Positions 26,542-36,911 of a stretch of DNA of 64,000 bases are shown one piece after another. This stretch comes from Halichondria panicea (Eukaryota; Porifera; Demospongiae; Suberitida; Halichondriidae). Position numbers and translations under genes: made by a program. The stretch covers positions 1,528,800-1,592,799 of the forward strand of contig NC_087388.1 in assembly GCF_963675165.1 (NCBI RefSeq). The letters run 5' to 3'. Each line of letters begins with the position of its first letter. The first letter of the stretch is position 1. Below the pieces are notes generated by a model that worked only from the letters and a program-made list of their open reading frames with translations, had not been told where the DNA came from and did no database searches.

Positions 26542-27333
26542 GAACTTTAGTATCAGGACAAGTAAATGTACCTGTAGCTACGTTCGATTGCACCTATATA
26601 ACTATTGTTATACGTCACCATGTTTGTGTCTTAGAACTTCAGAATTTATGGTATTACCTTGTCAATTAAATTATAATTATTTTCAATACACCGCATGCAT
26701 GCATAGCTATTTATATACCGCAATTATTTATAGTATCATTTGGTTACCTCAATTCTTATCAGTCATTGTTTCCCCAACCAATTTTTGTACTAGATCTAGC
26801 TATATATAATATAGTTTTCCTATGTCATGACCATGTAGCGTAGCAATTACGGAAATTCCTTAACATAATGGTCGCAACCATTTGCCGCAGTCTTGTTTCC
26901 TGAGGATGTCTGGTTTCAGTTGGGAAGGGGAAACCATGCATGCAAATACCTCTCAACCATGCTGCTAATTATAATAATTCATGGCTGAATATTACGTTTA
27001 TACTGTTATCACTAAAACTTGACGTACATGCATTGATTGCAAATGCGTGTATTTAACGCTCAAACATGGTCCTATTTTTTATACTGTATACATAAAAATT
27101 ATAATAAGTGTTCGAAGGCCGTGTCATTTTGCATGCATACATCTAGGAACATACAACCTATACACTTGTTTAATACATAATATATTGGTACCTATATAAT
27201 TATGCACTCGACAGGCTCAGCACACCTTTGTTGGAGTTGTTGGTGTTTCCTCGCAACCATGCATATAGCTTCTCACCAGAGGAGGCTGGAACCACTTGAC
27301 CTTGCAGACTACTTTTAGTGTCTGTAAGCTTTC
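26542..27333. other. Intergenic DNA, no gene
   Basis: AT-rich. It matches gene A's 3' flank in places (for example CGCAACCATTTGCC near 26875, compare 7097). No coding region supported. Confidence 0.45.
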
Positions 27334-27494
27334 GGGGGGGGGGGGGGTCAACTTTTATTTCCGTCCGAGATACAAGTCTCGAGGCCAGCTGTGCGTTGAC
27401 CTCGAGAACGAGCCACCGATGGTATCGAAGCTTACACAAGAGCACTGTATCTCTACTTCTGAGCAAAATTGGCGAAAATAAAAGTTGACCCCCC
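27334..27494. mobile_element. ~160-bp MITE starting with a G run
   Basis: A 14-G run followed by TCAACTTTTATTT is mirrored at the right end by AAATAAAAGTTGACCCCCC (to 27494), giving inverted termini of about 20 bp. No coding capacity and no obvious target duplication. Confidence 0.55.
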
Positions 27495-27635
27495 TCCCTG
27501 CAAATACCGTTTTAAAGGTTGGAGGTTATGGAACGCCAAATAGGTCAAAAATACATCCCACTTCATAGGGGTGTCTCACACGTCTATCGGTTGCTTTGCA
27601 CACATCGATCTTTACCCACTTGTACACTTTTGACA

Positions 27636-27774
27636 TCTATAGACTACTTGACATCTATCAACTAATTGACATCTATCAACTAATTGACATCTATCGACTA
27701 CTTGACATCTACTGCTACGTATACTTACATCTATCAACTACTTGACATCTATCCGATATGATACTACTTGACAC
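27636..27774. repeat. Left subterminal tandem repeats of the IS3-like transposon
   Basis: About seven copies of an 18-20-bp unit, GACATCTATC-AACTANTT-like, follow the left terminal repeat. Arrays of this kind near transposon ends often serve as transposase binding sites (inference). Confidence 0.75.
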
Positions 27775-27888
27775 TAGTCTCGAATACCCGCCTCAACCTA
27801 AAAGAAATTCCTGGACACACTTGAACCAAACCACAATGTGAGTTTGACCAGACTCAAGCTTTTAGGTTGAGGCGGGTATTCGAGACTA
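27775..27888. mobile_element. 114-bp Mutator-like MITE nested in the transposon, 9-bp duplication
   Basis: Begins TAGTCTCGAATACCCGCC and ends with its reverse complement; arms of about 30 bp. ACTTGACAC flanks it on both sides (27766-27774 and 27889-27897). It inserted into the subterminal repeats, so it is younger than the host transposon. Confidence 0.85.
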
Positions 27889-28075
27889 ACTTGACACTAA
27901 TTGGAATCCGCCCAACTATACTTAACTTGACACTATCCATGTACACTAGTTGGGCCTGGCCCCACCCATTGTAGCCCCACCCCACAGGGCATGGTCCAAT
28001 GTTAGGTCAGAGTACATGTACCTACGTACCTGTGAGAAGTAGTACAGTGCAGTGTAGTAGTAATCTAGTCTAGTC

Positions 28076-29640
28076 ATGGCTCTTCATGTTAGCTCTGATG
28101 AAATGATCGAGTTTCTAACAATATTGGAGATGGTATAAGGACTATTCAAGTGGAAGATGAACAAGGAACTTCCAATGTGCACAGTCTACTTCATCAGTGT
28201 GAAGACATTCTCGAAGTTGTTGTTTATGCCTCTGACTTGTTTCCAGCTGGGTGTGGAGATGCCATTGTTGATGCAGTAACAGAAGTGTATAAGTATATTG
28301 AAGTAAATTGCCTAAGAGATAGTCACAGAAGAGGGAGACCTTGTGTGAACGTGTCTGAGACTCAGTTGGAGCACCTTTTGTCGTTTCAGTGATTTTAGAG
28401 TTAGAGATATTGCACACGTGCTTCATGTATCTGAGAGCACTGTCAAGCGAAGAATAATACAGTTTGGATTTGAAAACAAATTACAGCGCACAGACATCTC
28501 CGAATCTGACTTGGATATTATTACTGCTGATTTTGTTCACCACTTTCCAAACAGTGGACAAAATACTTATGATGGTTATCTAAGAGGGAAAGGGATAAGA
28601 ATACAACGATATCGAGTAAGAGAGAGCCTTTCTCGTATTGATGAAACAGGAGTACAAAGACGTCTGAGACGAGCCTTACACCGCAGGAGATATAGTGTAC
28701 CTATGCCTAATAGCTTGTGGCACATAGATGGGCACCACAAATTAATACGCTGGAGAATAGTAGTGCATGGAGGCATTGATGGTTTTTCTCGATTACCAAT
28801 CTATTTAAAAGCGTCTACTAACAAAAAATCTGAGACTGTACTACAGTGTTTTTTGCACGCTGTTTCTTGTTATGGTTTACCTTCACGTGTGCGGTGTGAT
28901 AAAGGAGGCGAAAACGTTAAAGTCTCAGAATACATGCTTTCAAATCCTGAACGAGGTCCTGGTAGAGGTAGCTGTATTGTAGGGAAAAGTGTCCACAACC
29001 AACGGATCGAAAGATTGTGGAGAGACGTATTTGTTGGTTGTCTGTGTATGTTTTACCGGTTGTTCTATGCTCTCGAAGACAACAGTTTATTAGATCCTAC
29101 AGATGAAGTGGATATATTTGCATTACACTTCGTGTTTCTTCCACGTATTCAACAACAACTAAATGTTTTCCGCGAGAGCTATAGCCATCACAGATTGAGA
29201 ACTGAAGGCAATAGGACGCCATACCAGCTTTGGATAGAGGGAATGACCTCACTAACAACAGATGGAGCAGCATTACAAGGAGTATTGGATGATTCATCAA
29301 TTGTAAGTATTAGTGATGTGTTTACCTTCATTAGTTTACGAAGTCTGTGCATGTAGTACGATGTACAAAATGTATTTGAAACTGGTGGGTCAGAGTATAA
29401 GCATTGTGTTTAATTATTTCCTAACTATTATTACAGGGAGATTATGGAATAGATTGGAACGGCCTCCCTTGTATCGAGTCCCAAGATGGGGTTGCAGTCC
29501 CAAGCACTAATTGCCCACTGTCTGATGCACAGTTTAGTATGCTTAAAGAAGAGGTGAACCCACTTGCTGTTTGTGATGACTATGGCATATTGTTGTTTGG
29601 TCGCACCAAAGACTTAGTAGCTAGATGTCTGTCTATTTAG
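28076..29640 (+). pseudogene. IS3-like/rve transposase, two apparent frameshifts
   Basis: The frame opens at ATG 28076 (MALHVSS), shifts at about 28132-28140 and again near 28388, then runs open to a donor at 29303 (GTAAGT). An intron 29303-29436 leads to a last exon 29437-29640 containing GDYGIDWNGLP and ending in TAG. The N-terminal half holds a helix-turn-helix ([18 protein letters not shown]). The catalytic core shows [16 protein letters not shown] and [11 protein letters not shown], i.e. a D, D and E triad with about 36 residues between the last two. The family cuts and joins transposon ends in the nucleus. The two frame changes look like indels rather than introns because conserved residues ([16 protein letters not shown]) lie between them; the enzyme is probably dead unless they are sequencing errors. 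Confidence 0.85.
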
Positions 29641-29807
29641 AATGATGTAACATAATGATATTGAAAGAATCATGATAAAGTATGAAAGTGATACAGGGTG
29701 AATAGAACACAAAAAGAGTATATGTTCGAAAGGATCATGATAAAGCATGAAAGTGATACAGGTTTTGTCAAACACAAAAAGAGTATATGTTCATTTTATT
29801 GCAGTGC

Positions 29808-31115
29808 TTATAGGCAACCAAATCCTCCATGGTTTTTCATACCATATACCATTTTCTTTTTAAACTCCTCTGGATTGTTATAATACTTGGAGGGCAGGGT
29901 TAGCTCCAACGCACAAGTGGACGACGTGGGAAACACATTGGTATCGTTAAATCTCAGACCCAAAGAGTTATCAAATCCCATCGGTGGAACAGACTCTGAA
30001 CCAGTAGTAAAAGAAAGAATGGTCTTAAGACTGACAGAATCCTCCGAGTCACCTACAGTATTAGCCTAATGATAACGGGCACACTGCAATTATAGTTCAT
30101 ACCTTCAACACATTCACAATCGTACAGAAAATCTACAAACAGCATGTAAGTAGCCTCTTCTTTAGCAAGATCATTTGAGCCCTTAGGTGAAAAGTGGGTG
30201 ATTTTGAACATGGCCTTCATGGTCTCTGCAATAATTACAACAAAACTAATTATGGTTACCAGTTACACACGACACTTACCACAAATAGAGGCCTCATTAG
30301 TTCAGGGTACTTCACAATTGCTTCTCCCACACCGTTCACTTGCAATCCCTCCTTGAGCTGGTTAATCTCTGCTAAGACTCGAGAAGAGTGTAGTAGAGTT
30401 TTAGTGTCTTCACTATCTCAACTTTGTCTGCTTGCGTCGAGGTAAAAAGTGGCTTGCTGTACCCGGCATTCACAATGGTGTCACATTCATCAAAGATACA
30501 ATCTTTTAGGTCTTTGTCATCAGCAGCATCATTGATCTGCAGGTACAGTGTTGAATTATACACATAATTATATAGGTAATATTATATACCTTCTGAATAA
30601 GGATCCGGACGTTAGTATTTGGTACTTCTTCATCAGGTATGTCAATATCACAGATTTTAACACCACACAAGTATGCGTAGAGACTACTTCCAAAAAAGGA
30701 GAAACCACTACCACCCTGAGTGATTCCCATGGTCATCAATTTTCCTACGAGAAGAAACTTCTCACCCTGTATAAAAAAGTGTATGTCAGCGACTACGCAT
30801 ACACACTTTTACATCAAAATACCTGCAAAGCCAATAAATCGTGCCGCACAACCTTACTGTTCTCATGGCCCTCAAACATAGACTGAGCTATCTCTTTCCC
30901 CAACAGGCACCAAAACTCCCTGGATGGGCCTCCACCATCTTCTGCTTCCTCACTTACAAAGTGAACCTTAATTAGAACATAATGTAGAGTGTTTATACAC
31001 CATTAATCCTTATTCTAACCGTCAATGTCTTGATGCTTGTAAATGCAGGCCGCCTTGCAGCTCTGAGTGCATCTACTAACACATGAGTGCGTCGTATTGG
31101 GATCTGATGATATTC
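29808..31115 (-). pseudogene. HECT-domain E3 ubiquitin-ligase-like gene inside the transposon
   Basis: Exons read on the minus strand: 31115-31020, 30966-30823, 30766-30590, 30536-30280, 30223-30103 and 30052-29808, all with GT/AG boundaries. Key segments: GGPSREFWCLL, MTMGITQGGSGFSFFG, SLYAYLCGVKICDIDIPDEE, QINDAADDKDL, FSPKGSNDLAKEEATY, ILSFTTGSESVPPMGF, and the C-terminal FPTSSTCALELTLP with the Cys expected to carry ubiquitin, then GGFGCL and a stop. It resembles HECT-like proteins abundant in fish and invertebrate genomes. A one-base frame change sits in the fourth exon near 30380-30395 (between LLES and RVLAEINQLKEGL). Further 5' coding sequence probably lies at about 31238-31302 (EIEDALLKQALTESKQ). 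Normally such an enzyme transfers ubiquitin to target proteins; its use to the transposon is unknown. Confidence 0.8.
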
Positions 31116-31354
31116 CTAGGTCCTTGAACCGATACTCAGACAGAAGCTTCAGCATGCAAGCAAGAAAGAGAGCTGACCATCACACTGCACACAGTACAGG
31201 TATAAAAAGTGTTATAGTGAAATTTAAAGCTTACGATTTATGTTGAGTATCAGGTTGCTTGCTCTCTGTCAAAGCCTGTTTAAGTAAGGCATCCTCGATC
31301 TCCTATAACATTAAATCAATATTGTAACACTAACTTCACTAAAAGGATACTAAC

Positions 31355-31526
31355 CTCAAGTAGTCGATAGATGTCAAGTAGCTGATAGATGTCAAGTAGT
31401 TGATGGATGTCAACTAGCTGATAGATGTAAGTATACGTAGCAGTAGATGTCAAGTAGTCGATAGATGTCAATTAGTCGATAAATGTCAGGTAGTCGATAA
31501 ATGTCAAGTAGTCAATAGATGTCAAA
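31355..31526. repeat. Right subterminal tandem repeats of the IS3-like transposon
   Basis: About nine copies of ATAGATGTCAAGTAGTCG-like units, the inverse of the left array, leading into the right terminal repeat. Confidence 0.75.
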
Positions 31527-31990
31527 AGTGTACAAGTGGGTAAAGATCGATGTGTGCAAAGCAACCGATAGATGTGTGAGACACCCCCTTGAAGTGGGAT
31601 GTATTTTTGACCTATTTGGCGTTCCATAGGAGGTACCGTTAGTGCTAGTGGCCTAACATCCGTTCCATTGTTTACTCTACTCGGAAAACAAGCTTTTGAA
31701 CAAGCCTTGAACAATCAAGCAAACAAACTGCAAGATTACACTAGACTAAAGTTTGACCCATCGTAAGGACTAGAGAAAGAGTGGTGCAAGGTAAACCCTT
31801 ATTACATAATACCTCTTCTAGATCTATCTATGATTAGTAGATCTACATTGTCAACAGTTTTCAACAAATTGTTTTATGATCATGATAATAGCTCTCATTT
31901 TATTAGTATTAAAAGGCTCACCTTTGGCCAGACACAAGCTTCTCTGTTTGAGTGTAAAACATGTACATCCCTGGAAAAATTTCTTACTAA

Positions 31991-32307
31991 GGCCACTCCA
32001 AATGAGACTGTAGTTTCCCGTCCTACTTGCGCTTCCTGCTTTAGCTACCGCATTAATAGTCATTATGGCCATTATTTCTCTAATTATCCAATGAAATATT
32101 GAAATTACTTCTTTTATTGATCTTTGTTTACTGTTTGTGGTTGTATGTGTGCATGGTAACATTTTTGTGGGTGATTAATTAAATTCATTGATGACGCAAC
32201 ACATTTATAATGAGATTCATAGTAATGAATAATGATAATACTGCTCACACCCGCATATAATTTACTAGAGTCTCTGACGGGAAACTATAGTCTCATTTGG
32301 AGTGGCC
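31991..32307. mobile_element. Harbinger-like MITE copy 1, TAA target duplication
   Basis: Termini GGCCACTCCAAATGAGACTG and its reverse complement (about 33-bp arms). TAA flanks both sides (31988-31990 and 32308-32310). A second copy lies at 52765-53071 in the opposite orientation. Confidence 0.85.
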
Positions 32308-32360
32308 TAATGCTTCTATAATTAATTTTAGTCTAAGAGAATATTAAAGTGTGGCAATTA

Positions 32361-32760
32361 TAGTACAACCAGTAGGTTGTACATAGGATTGACAGTGCAG
32401 TTGTGTGTGTGTTTCAATTATTGCACACATTTTGATAGTGCTATAGGCAAATGAGTACATGTAAAACTAAAATATAAGAACACAGATAACGATGAGAGGG
32501 ATAGCAAAAAGCTTCCGTTGGATAAACCATATACAGTAAGAGCAGGAGAGGTATATGGAAACTTTTGTAGACTTTTGCAAACGTTTTACCCAGTAGTGTT
32601 GCGTGGGCATGATGCAGGATTGCTCTTGTACGCTCCAGTCGTCTACAAGAAAACTATAAAAGCAGATATCAAAAGGGAAGCATACAGTATGTACGTTCTT
32701 GAGCGTAACTAGCCTCAAACCAGAGGGTGTGACATCACACGTTGTCTATCCCTCTATTTC
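32361..32760. repeat. Fragments of repeat families shared with 11.4-12.2, 51.9 and 58.2 kb
   Basis: 32361-32440 (ACCAGTAGGTTGTACATAGG) matches the reverse complement of 51937-52010 and the direct strand of 58196-58290. 32530-32755 matches the 11376-12252 element in inverse order. These are probably truncated transposons; no coding gene is supported. Confidence 0.5.
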
Positions 32761-34016
32761 ATAAGAATAAGTGTGATTATATTTTTGTGCTTGTTAGTTA
32801 TACCGAGGCACATGGGCGGGTGTAGTCGGTTGGTTTGTCTGTCTGTCTGTTTGTGATTTCTGAGCCTGCTCACCTGGATGCCATAGCACTGAGTTTACAG
32901 CATGGATAGCCTTCACACAACAAGTTATTAGTTTTAAGATTTTGATGTTAGTTAAAGCTTCGTTGTCGAATAAAAGCGAGCAAAAGCTAAGAAGCTTGAA
33001 CTTGCACATTGGCCATAATTATTATAGAACTCTCTATATATGCCCGGCTTTAATTCGAGGCACTGATTACAGCCACGTGGATACAAATTATTTGTTTTCA
33101 TGGGAAGAGACTCCATGCAGTCTTCTTTGCTGGCTATACTGCATGTGAGCCTATACTCCGGTCCCCGCTGTATGTCAGCCTGGTGTCTTACTTTTAACAC
33201 TCCAGGCCTGCTCTGCTGTGATCCAAATAACGTACGGTCCAGGACTCCCAGAGTGCATGTCAGGTGCTTTATTTGTATAATATTTTAGCTGCTGACTCTG
33301 ATGTGATCCTATAGTCCTATAGCTATAGTGTATGTCTGACCATGCACCACTATATGTCTGTTTTCAAGGCCTTGTCATACAGTTCAAATATAGAGTAGGT
33401 AGTTTGCCGCTCATGTTCATGTACGTATACCGTAACATTACATGCTTGGCTATGAGACGTAAAACAGCCGAGGGTTAGCACTTCAGTGCTCTATAGTATA
33501 TTAGCTTTGGGTTACAGACATCTCGTTGCACAAAATAGCATGTGTTTAGCTAGTACACGTAGGCTGCATACATTGTCATGTGTTTGTTTATCAAGTTGAT
33601 ACCTGTGTATGACATCATACATGTGCACAACCTGCATAATGAAAATTATTTATTTCAATGAAATTCATTTGCAGCCCATAAATATAGAGTAAGTCGTCAG
33701 GAATCAAGAATTATTGAGGGATAAGAATTAGAAATACAATGCGCAAACAAAATGATATCGATAGGCATAGTTATAGGTATGTTAACTAGCGAAAACTTGG
33801 ATGAGCCATAATTGGCTGAGTACAAGCTAATCTCAGAGCTCTGTAATCACAATAATTATAAGCAGCTAGAATAACACATTATTAAGCTGCTGCTATTCTT
33901 TATGGTATTGCTGCCATAAAACTATAGGTTATAAGGAGCTCCAACCACAATCAAGAGCTAGCTGTAAAGTTAATTATGCCTCGATACGAAACCGCACGAG
34001 GGATACGGTAAAGCTG

Positions 34017-34018
<2 letters not shown>

Positions 34019-34047
<29 letters not shown>
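34019..34047. repeat. (TG)n microsatellite
   Basis: Fourteen TG units at the position equivalent to the tract at 15003-15030 upstream of gene B. Confidence 0.9.
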
Positions 34048-34049
<2 letters not shown>

Positions 34050-34511
34050 TCCAGCTGTAACTGCTCCATGGCTGCAATGCGACGAACACTAACAGCTTCT
34101 ATAGAGTTCCAGCCACGTTCTCTTGGATTTTGATTTGTGGATTTGCAAACTAAAGCTTTGTTCTCCAGTTATGGCTAATTTTGAATGCATGCTGTTGCAA
34201 TCTCTTCAAAATCTTACGTAGCATCATCTGTTCGCACAAAGTTTCTATTCGAGTTAGCCTTGCACTAAAGCGCTATATCTCTTTGTTAGCTACAAAAGTC
34301 TGAAAAGAGCTGTAATGCTGTACTGCTATAGCCATTGCGAACTTTAACCTATTACAGATGCAGGGGCGGACTCAGGAATCTTGATGGGGAAAGCTAATTA
34401 TTATACTAAAAAAATCATCTGCTTTTCAAGCCTATAGCTAGCTACTTTGCAACAAATCACGATGTTTTTCCTGCATGACTCATCAATAATAATTGTTCAT
34501 GCTCAGTTAAA

Positions 34512-35441
34512 CCATAAATTGAAGAGCTAGAGGGATTGGAAACGGCTGGTACCCTCGAGTAACATCCGCGCTACGCTGCGATTTAATTGAGGCGGCTCAC
34601 AACAATACCAATATACTGCAAGTAACTGTGCTCAGTCCGTGCAACTCACTTATATTTCAAGGTATTTACCTATTGTAGTCGTCATAACCAGCACGCTTAC
34701 ACGTTACAGTTCCATTAGTTCCAAAACAGCCTTGGAAATAGATTAATGTCAAACTAAAGGGCTGAGGAGAACCACCAATTATTATAAAACCATATAAACC
34801 AACAATTTGGGCCCGGAACAATAAGGCTGTTAAAGCCACCACCTGAACAGAAGGAGTGCCCTGGCTGAGGACAGCGCCCACCCCCTCGAGCGGGTCCCTA
34901 TAAATTAATGAAACCCCTTAACCTAGCTGGCTGTCCCCCAGCCCGAGCTCGTGGTGTGAAACTAGGGAGGCCAACCCCAAGCAGGAGAAAGGGGGAGGGC
35001 GGAGGGAAAGAACGGCTACTGGAGAAGATCGCTTCTCTATCAATAACTGATACTGCACGTGGATGGCAACCCTACTGCGCATGCGCAGTCAATTACCTGA
35101 TGCAACCACACCCAAGAACCTCAGCCTTCTGCTGCCATTAACCATTGTTTAGTGCACTCCCAAAACACACTATATATGTCTCTTTTTACTGGGTGTGGTC
35201 AGTCATTAGCAAGTACTACACGTAGCTCGTGGACTAACCGTGTTATAAAATGCTGAAAGAGATGAAGTCTTGAAGAAACACAATTTTCTTATTTTGAGGG
35301 AATTACCCGGAAACAATTTTGCTTAATAGCCTCGTTCATAGGGCGTAGCGCGGAGAGTTTTCGAGACTCCACTGCAGATTCAATGTAAAAGCATGGCGTG
35401 CACCACTCCATTTCCAATCTCTCTAACTCTTCAATCTATAG
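34512..35441. mobile_element. 930-bp element with CCATANATTGAAGAG termini
   Basis: The left end CCATAAATTGAAGAG and the right end (reverse complement CTATAGATTGAAGAG) continue as AGAGGGATTGG-like arms. Flanking 5-mers TTAAA and TTATA differ by one base. Interior blocks (for example CATCCGCG and the reverse complement of GTTACGCCCTATAAACGAGG) match 53137-53692 in inverted order, so both belong to one non-autonomous family. Confidence 0.6.
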
Positions 35442-35874
35442 TTATAAACTGGGTGTGGCCATGATAATGTAATATAGTGCATGTATGCAGTGGGTTAATA
35501 GCTAGCTCTACATTCTATCCTTCAGACTTGTCATCAAGGCCAGGAGGGTGCTCAAGCCTCCAAAGCTCCCACTGGATTCTTCACTGACGGATACACCCTT
35601 TTTCTGCGCATGTGCATTCAAAGATGCGTAACTACAACGGCTGAATTTCGGTAGCCCTACAGAATAGTAATTTAATACTTGGAAGGTTATCAAAACATGC
35701 ACCGTACATTACTCAACTGCTGTTAATAACAGAGTCCACTAGTAAATACTATAATTATGCCGGGTGTATATACGGGCTTCCGTAAAAATTACTACATTTC
35801 TGATAATAAAATATAATGTTGGCCAGTAGCTATAAGTGATCCTGAGTCCTGAGTTAGTCCCGTGAAGCTTGTCA

Positions 35875-35975
35875 TAGCCTCGATTCAAGGCCGATTAAAA
35901 TACGGCCTGGTATGCGCACTATCACCCCTGCAATAGGTACCAGGCCGTATTTTAATCGGCCTGGAATCGAGGCTA
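35875..35975. mobile_element. 101-bp Mutator-like palindromic MITE, 9-bp duplication
   Basis: Begins TAGCCTCGATTCAAGGCCGA and ends with its near-perfect reverse complement, arms about 43 bp. AGCTTGTCA flanks both sides (35866-35874 and 35976-35984). The paralogous flank of gene B near 16981-17000 (GCGCTTGTCATAGACC) is uninterrupted, an empty site. Confidence 0.88.
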
Positions 35976-36123
35976 AGCTTGTCACAGACCTGCTTTGGTT
36001 ATCCCAGACGTTTCTGGTTTTATCCATGCATCCATCCATGCAATCGTCCCCATGCATGAATCACTTTATGCAATCAAGCTGTTTGAAGTTTGTTTACTAA
36101 TCTAACTTTAGAGGGATGTATAG

Positions 36124-36490
36124 CAGTGGCGGATCCAGGAAAAATGAAAGGGGGGTTCCAAACTAACGAGCGCGCAGCGCGACTTTTTGGGGGTTACGCA
36201 CACTTCCGGTCACACGTGACTAGGGAAAATCTCATACTCAGCCAGGGGAAGTCCCATAATAGACTGCGTAGAGCTAGCTAGCTGCCACGAACAGTCAACT
36301 AGCTAGCCTAGGCTAACCTGAACACTCTTCTGGCAGTTGATACATCAAAACAACAGGTACAATCATTGAATGAAATTACAATAGCTACAAAAACTGATAA
36401 ATAGCTAGCTGGTGTCATTAAGCCTTCTAAAGTTAACTTCAAAAGGGGGGGTCAAGGGACCCCATGGACCCTCCTCTGGATCCGCCACTG
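36124..36490. mobile_element. 367-bp MITE of the CAGTGGCGGAT family, TATAG duplication
   Basis: Starts CAGTGGCGGATCCAG and ends CTGGATCCGCCACTG. The 5-mer TATAG flanks it (36119-36123 and 36491-36495). Related ends occur at 54460-54843 (CATTA duplication) and, unpaired, near 17583, 34374 and 51535. Confidence 0.8.
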
Positions 36491-36639
36491 TATAGTTCAA
36501 ATAGATATTTGTAATCAATTGTCCAAAATCGATTCGTAGACAATTGATTTCGACAGATCATTCACGTACGTAATATTCAAAAATCTGAAAATTGTTGTCA
36601 AAAATTGATTTCATATCTGATGCACACAAGTTACGTTCT

Positions 36640-36911
36640 CTAAATTGTTGCAAACGGCGTTCCATATACACATTCTAGTTTCCTTAGTAACAGCAAATCC
36701 TCCTCAGGAGAAACAGAAAGCTGTGTCTGTAATGATCAATCCTGATTTTGTTGTCCGATTTTGCAAGATCATGTTCAGACAGAGCAACTTAGTATAGTTG
36801 ATACGCCGTTTGCGACAATTCACTAACACAATTCAATCGTATATAATTTTAAAGCTACTCTAGTATAACTCTTTCATTCATTTTATTAATCAGTGCCGTA
36901 TAGTTGCGGAA
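36640..36911 (+). promoter_or_regulatory. Duplicated 5' flank of gene C, conserved with gene B
   Basis: Collinear with 17930-18334: the same AACAGCAAATCCTCCTCAGG, TTGTTGTCCGAT, AACTTAGTATAGTTG, AATTCACTAACACAATT and CAGTGCCGTA blocks, the last about 15 bp before the ATG. About 130 bp present in the gene B flank (about 18090-18235) are missing here. It likely contains the core promoter and 5' UTR. Confidence 0.5.

Larger units (their letters stand above)
27527..31628. mobile_element. Complete IS3-like eukaryotic DNA transposon, 4.1 kb, GGAGGT duplication
   Basis: The long terminal inverted repeats start TATGGAACGCCAAATAGG at 27527 and end with the reverse complement at 31628. They match over more than 100 bp and continue into subterminal tandem repeats of the GACATCTATC type. 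The identical 6-mer GGAGGT flanks both sides (27521-27526 and 31629-31634). Inside are an rve/IS3-like transposase on + and a HECT E3-ligase-like gene on -, converging at about 29.7 kb. I recall eukaryotic IS3-like (IS3EU) transposons as having 6-bp duplications; this is to be checked. Frameshifts in both genes suggest the copy is now inactive. A Mutator-like MITE is nested at 27775-27888. Confidence 0.85.
31635..34511. other. Intergenic DNA with MITE remnants
   Basis: No gene recognised. It holds a Harbinger-type MITE (31991-32307), a repeat-family segment (32361-32760), a block at about 33650-33820 matching 7275-7460 and 13256-13355, and a (TG)n tract at 34019-34047. Open frames on both strands lack recognisable domains. 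Confidence 0.5.

Noticed and set aside
27636..27774. CRISPR-like evenly spaced repeats
   Set aside because: The units are contiguous tandem repeats without unique spacers, lie inside transposon terminal repeats and the genome is eukaryotic.
28132..28390. Intron in the transposase between GTATAAG and TTTCAG
   Set aside because: Removing it would break the downstream frame and delete residues that look conserved for the family; two indels explain the data better.
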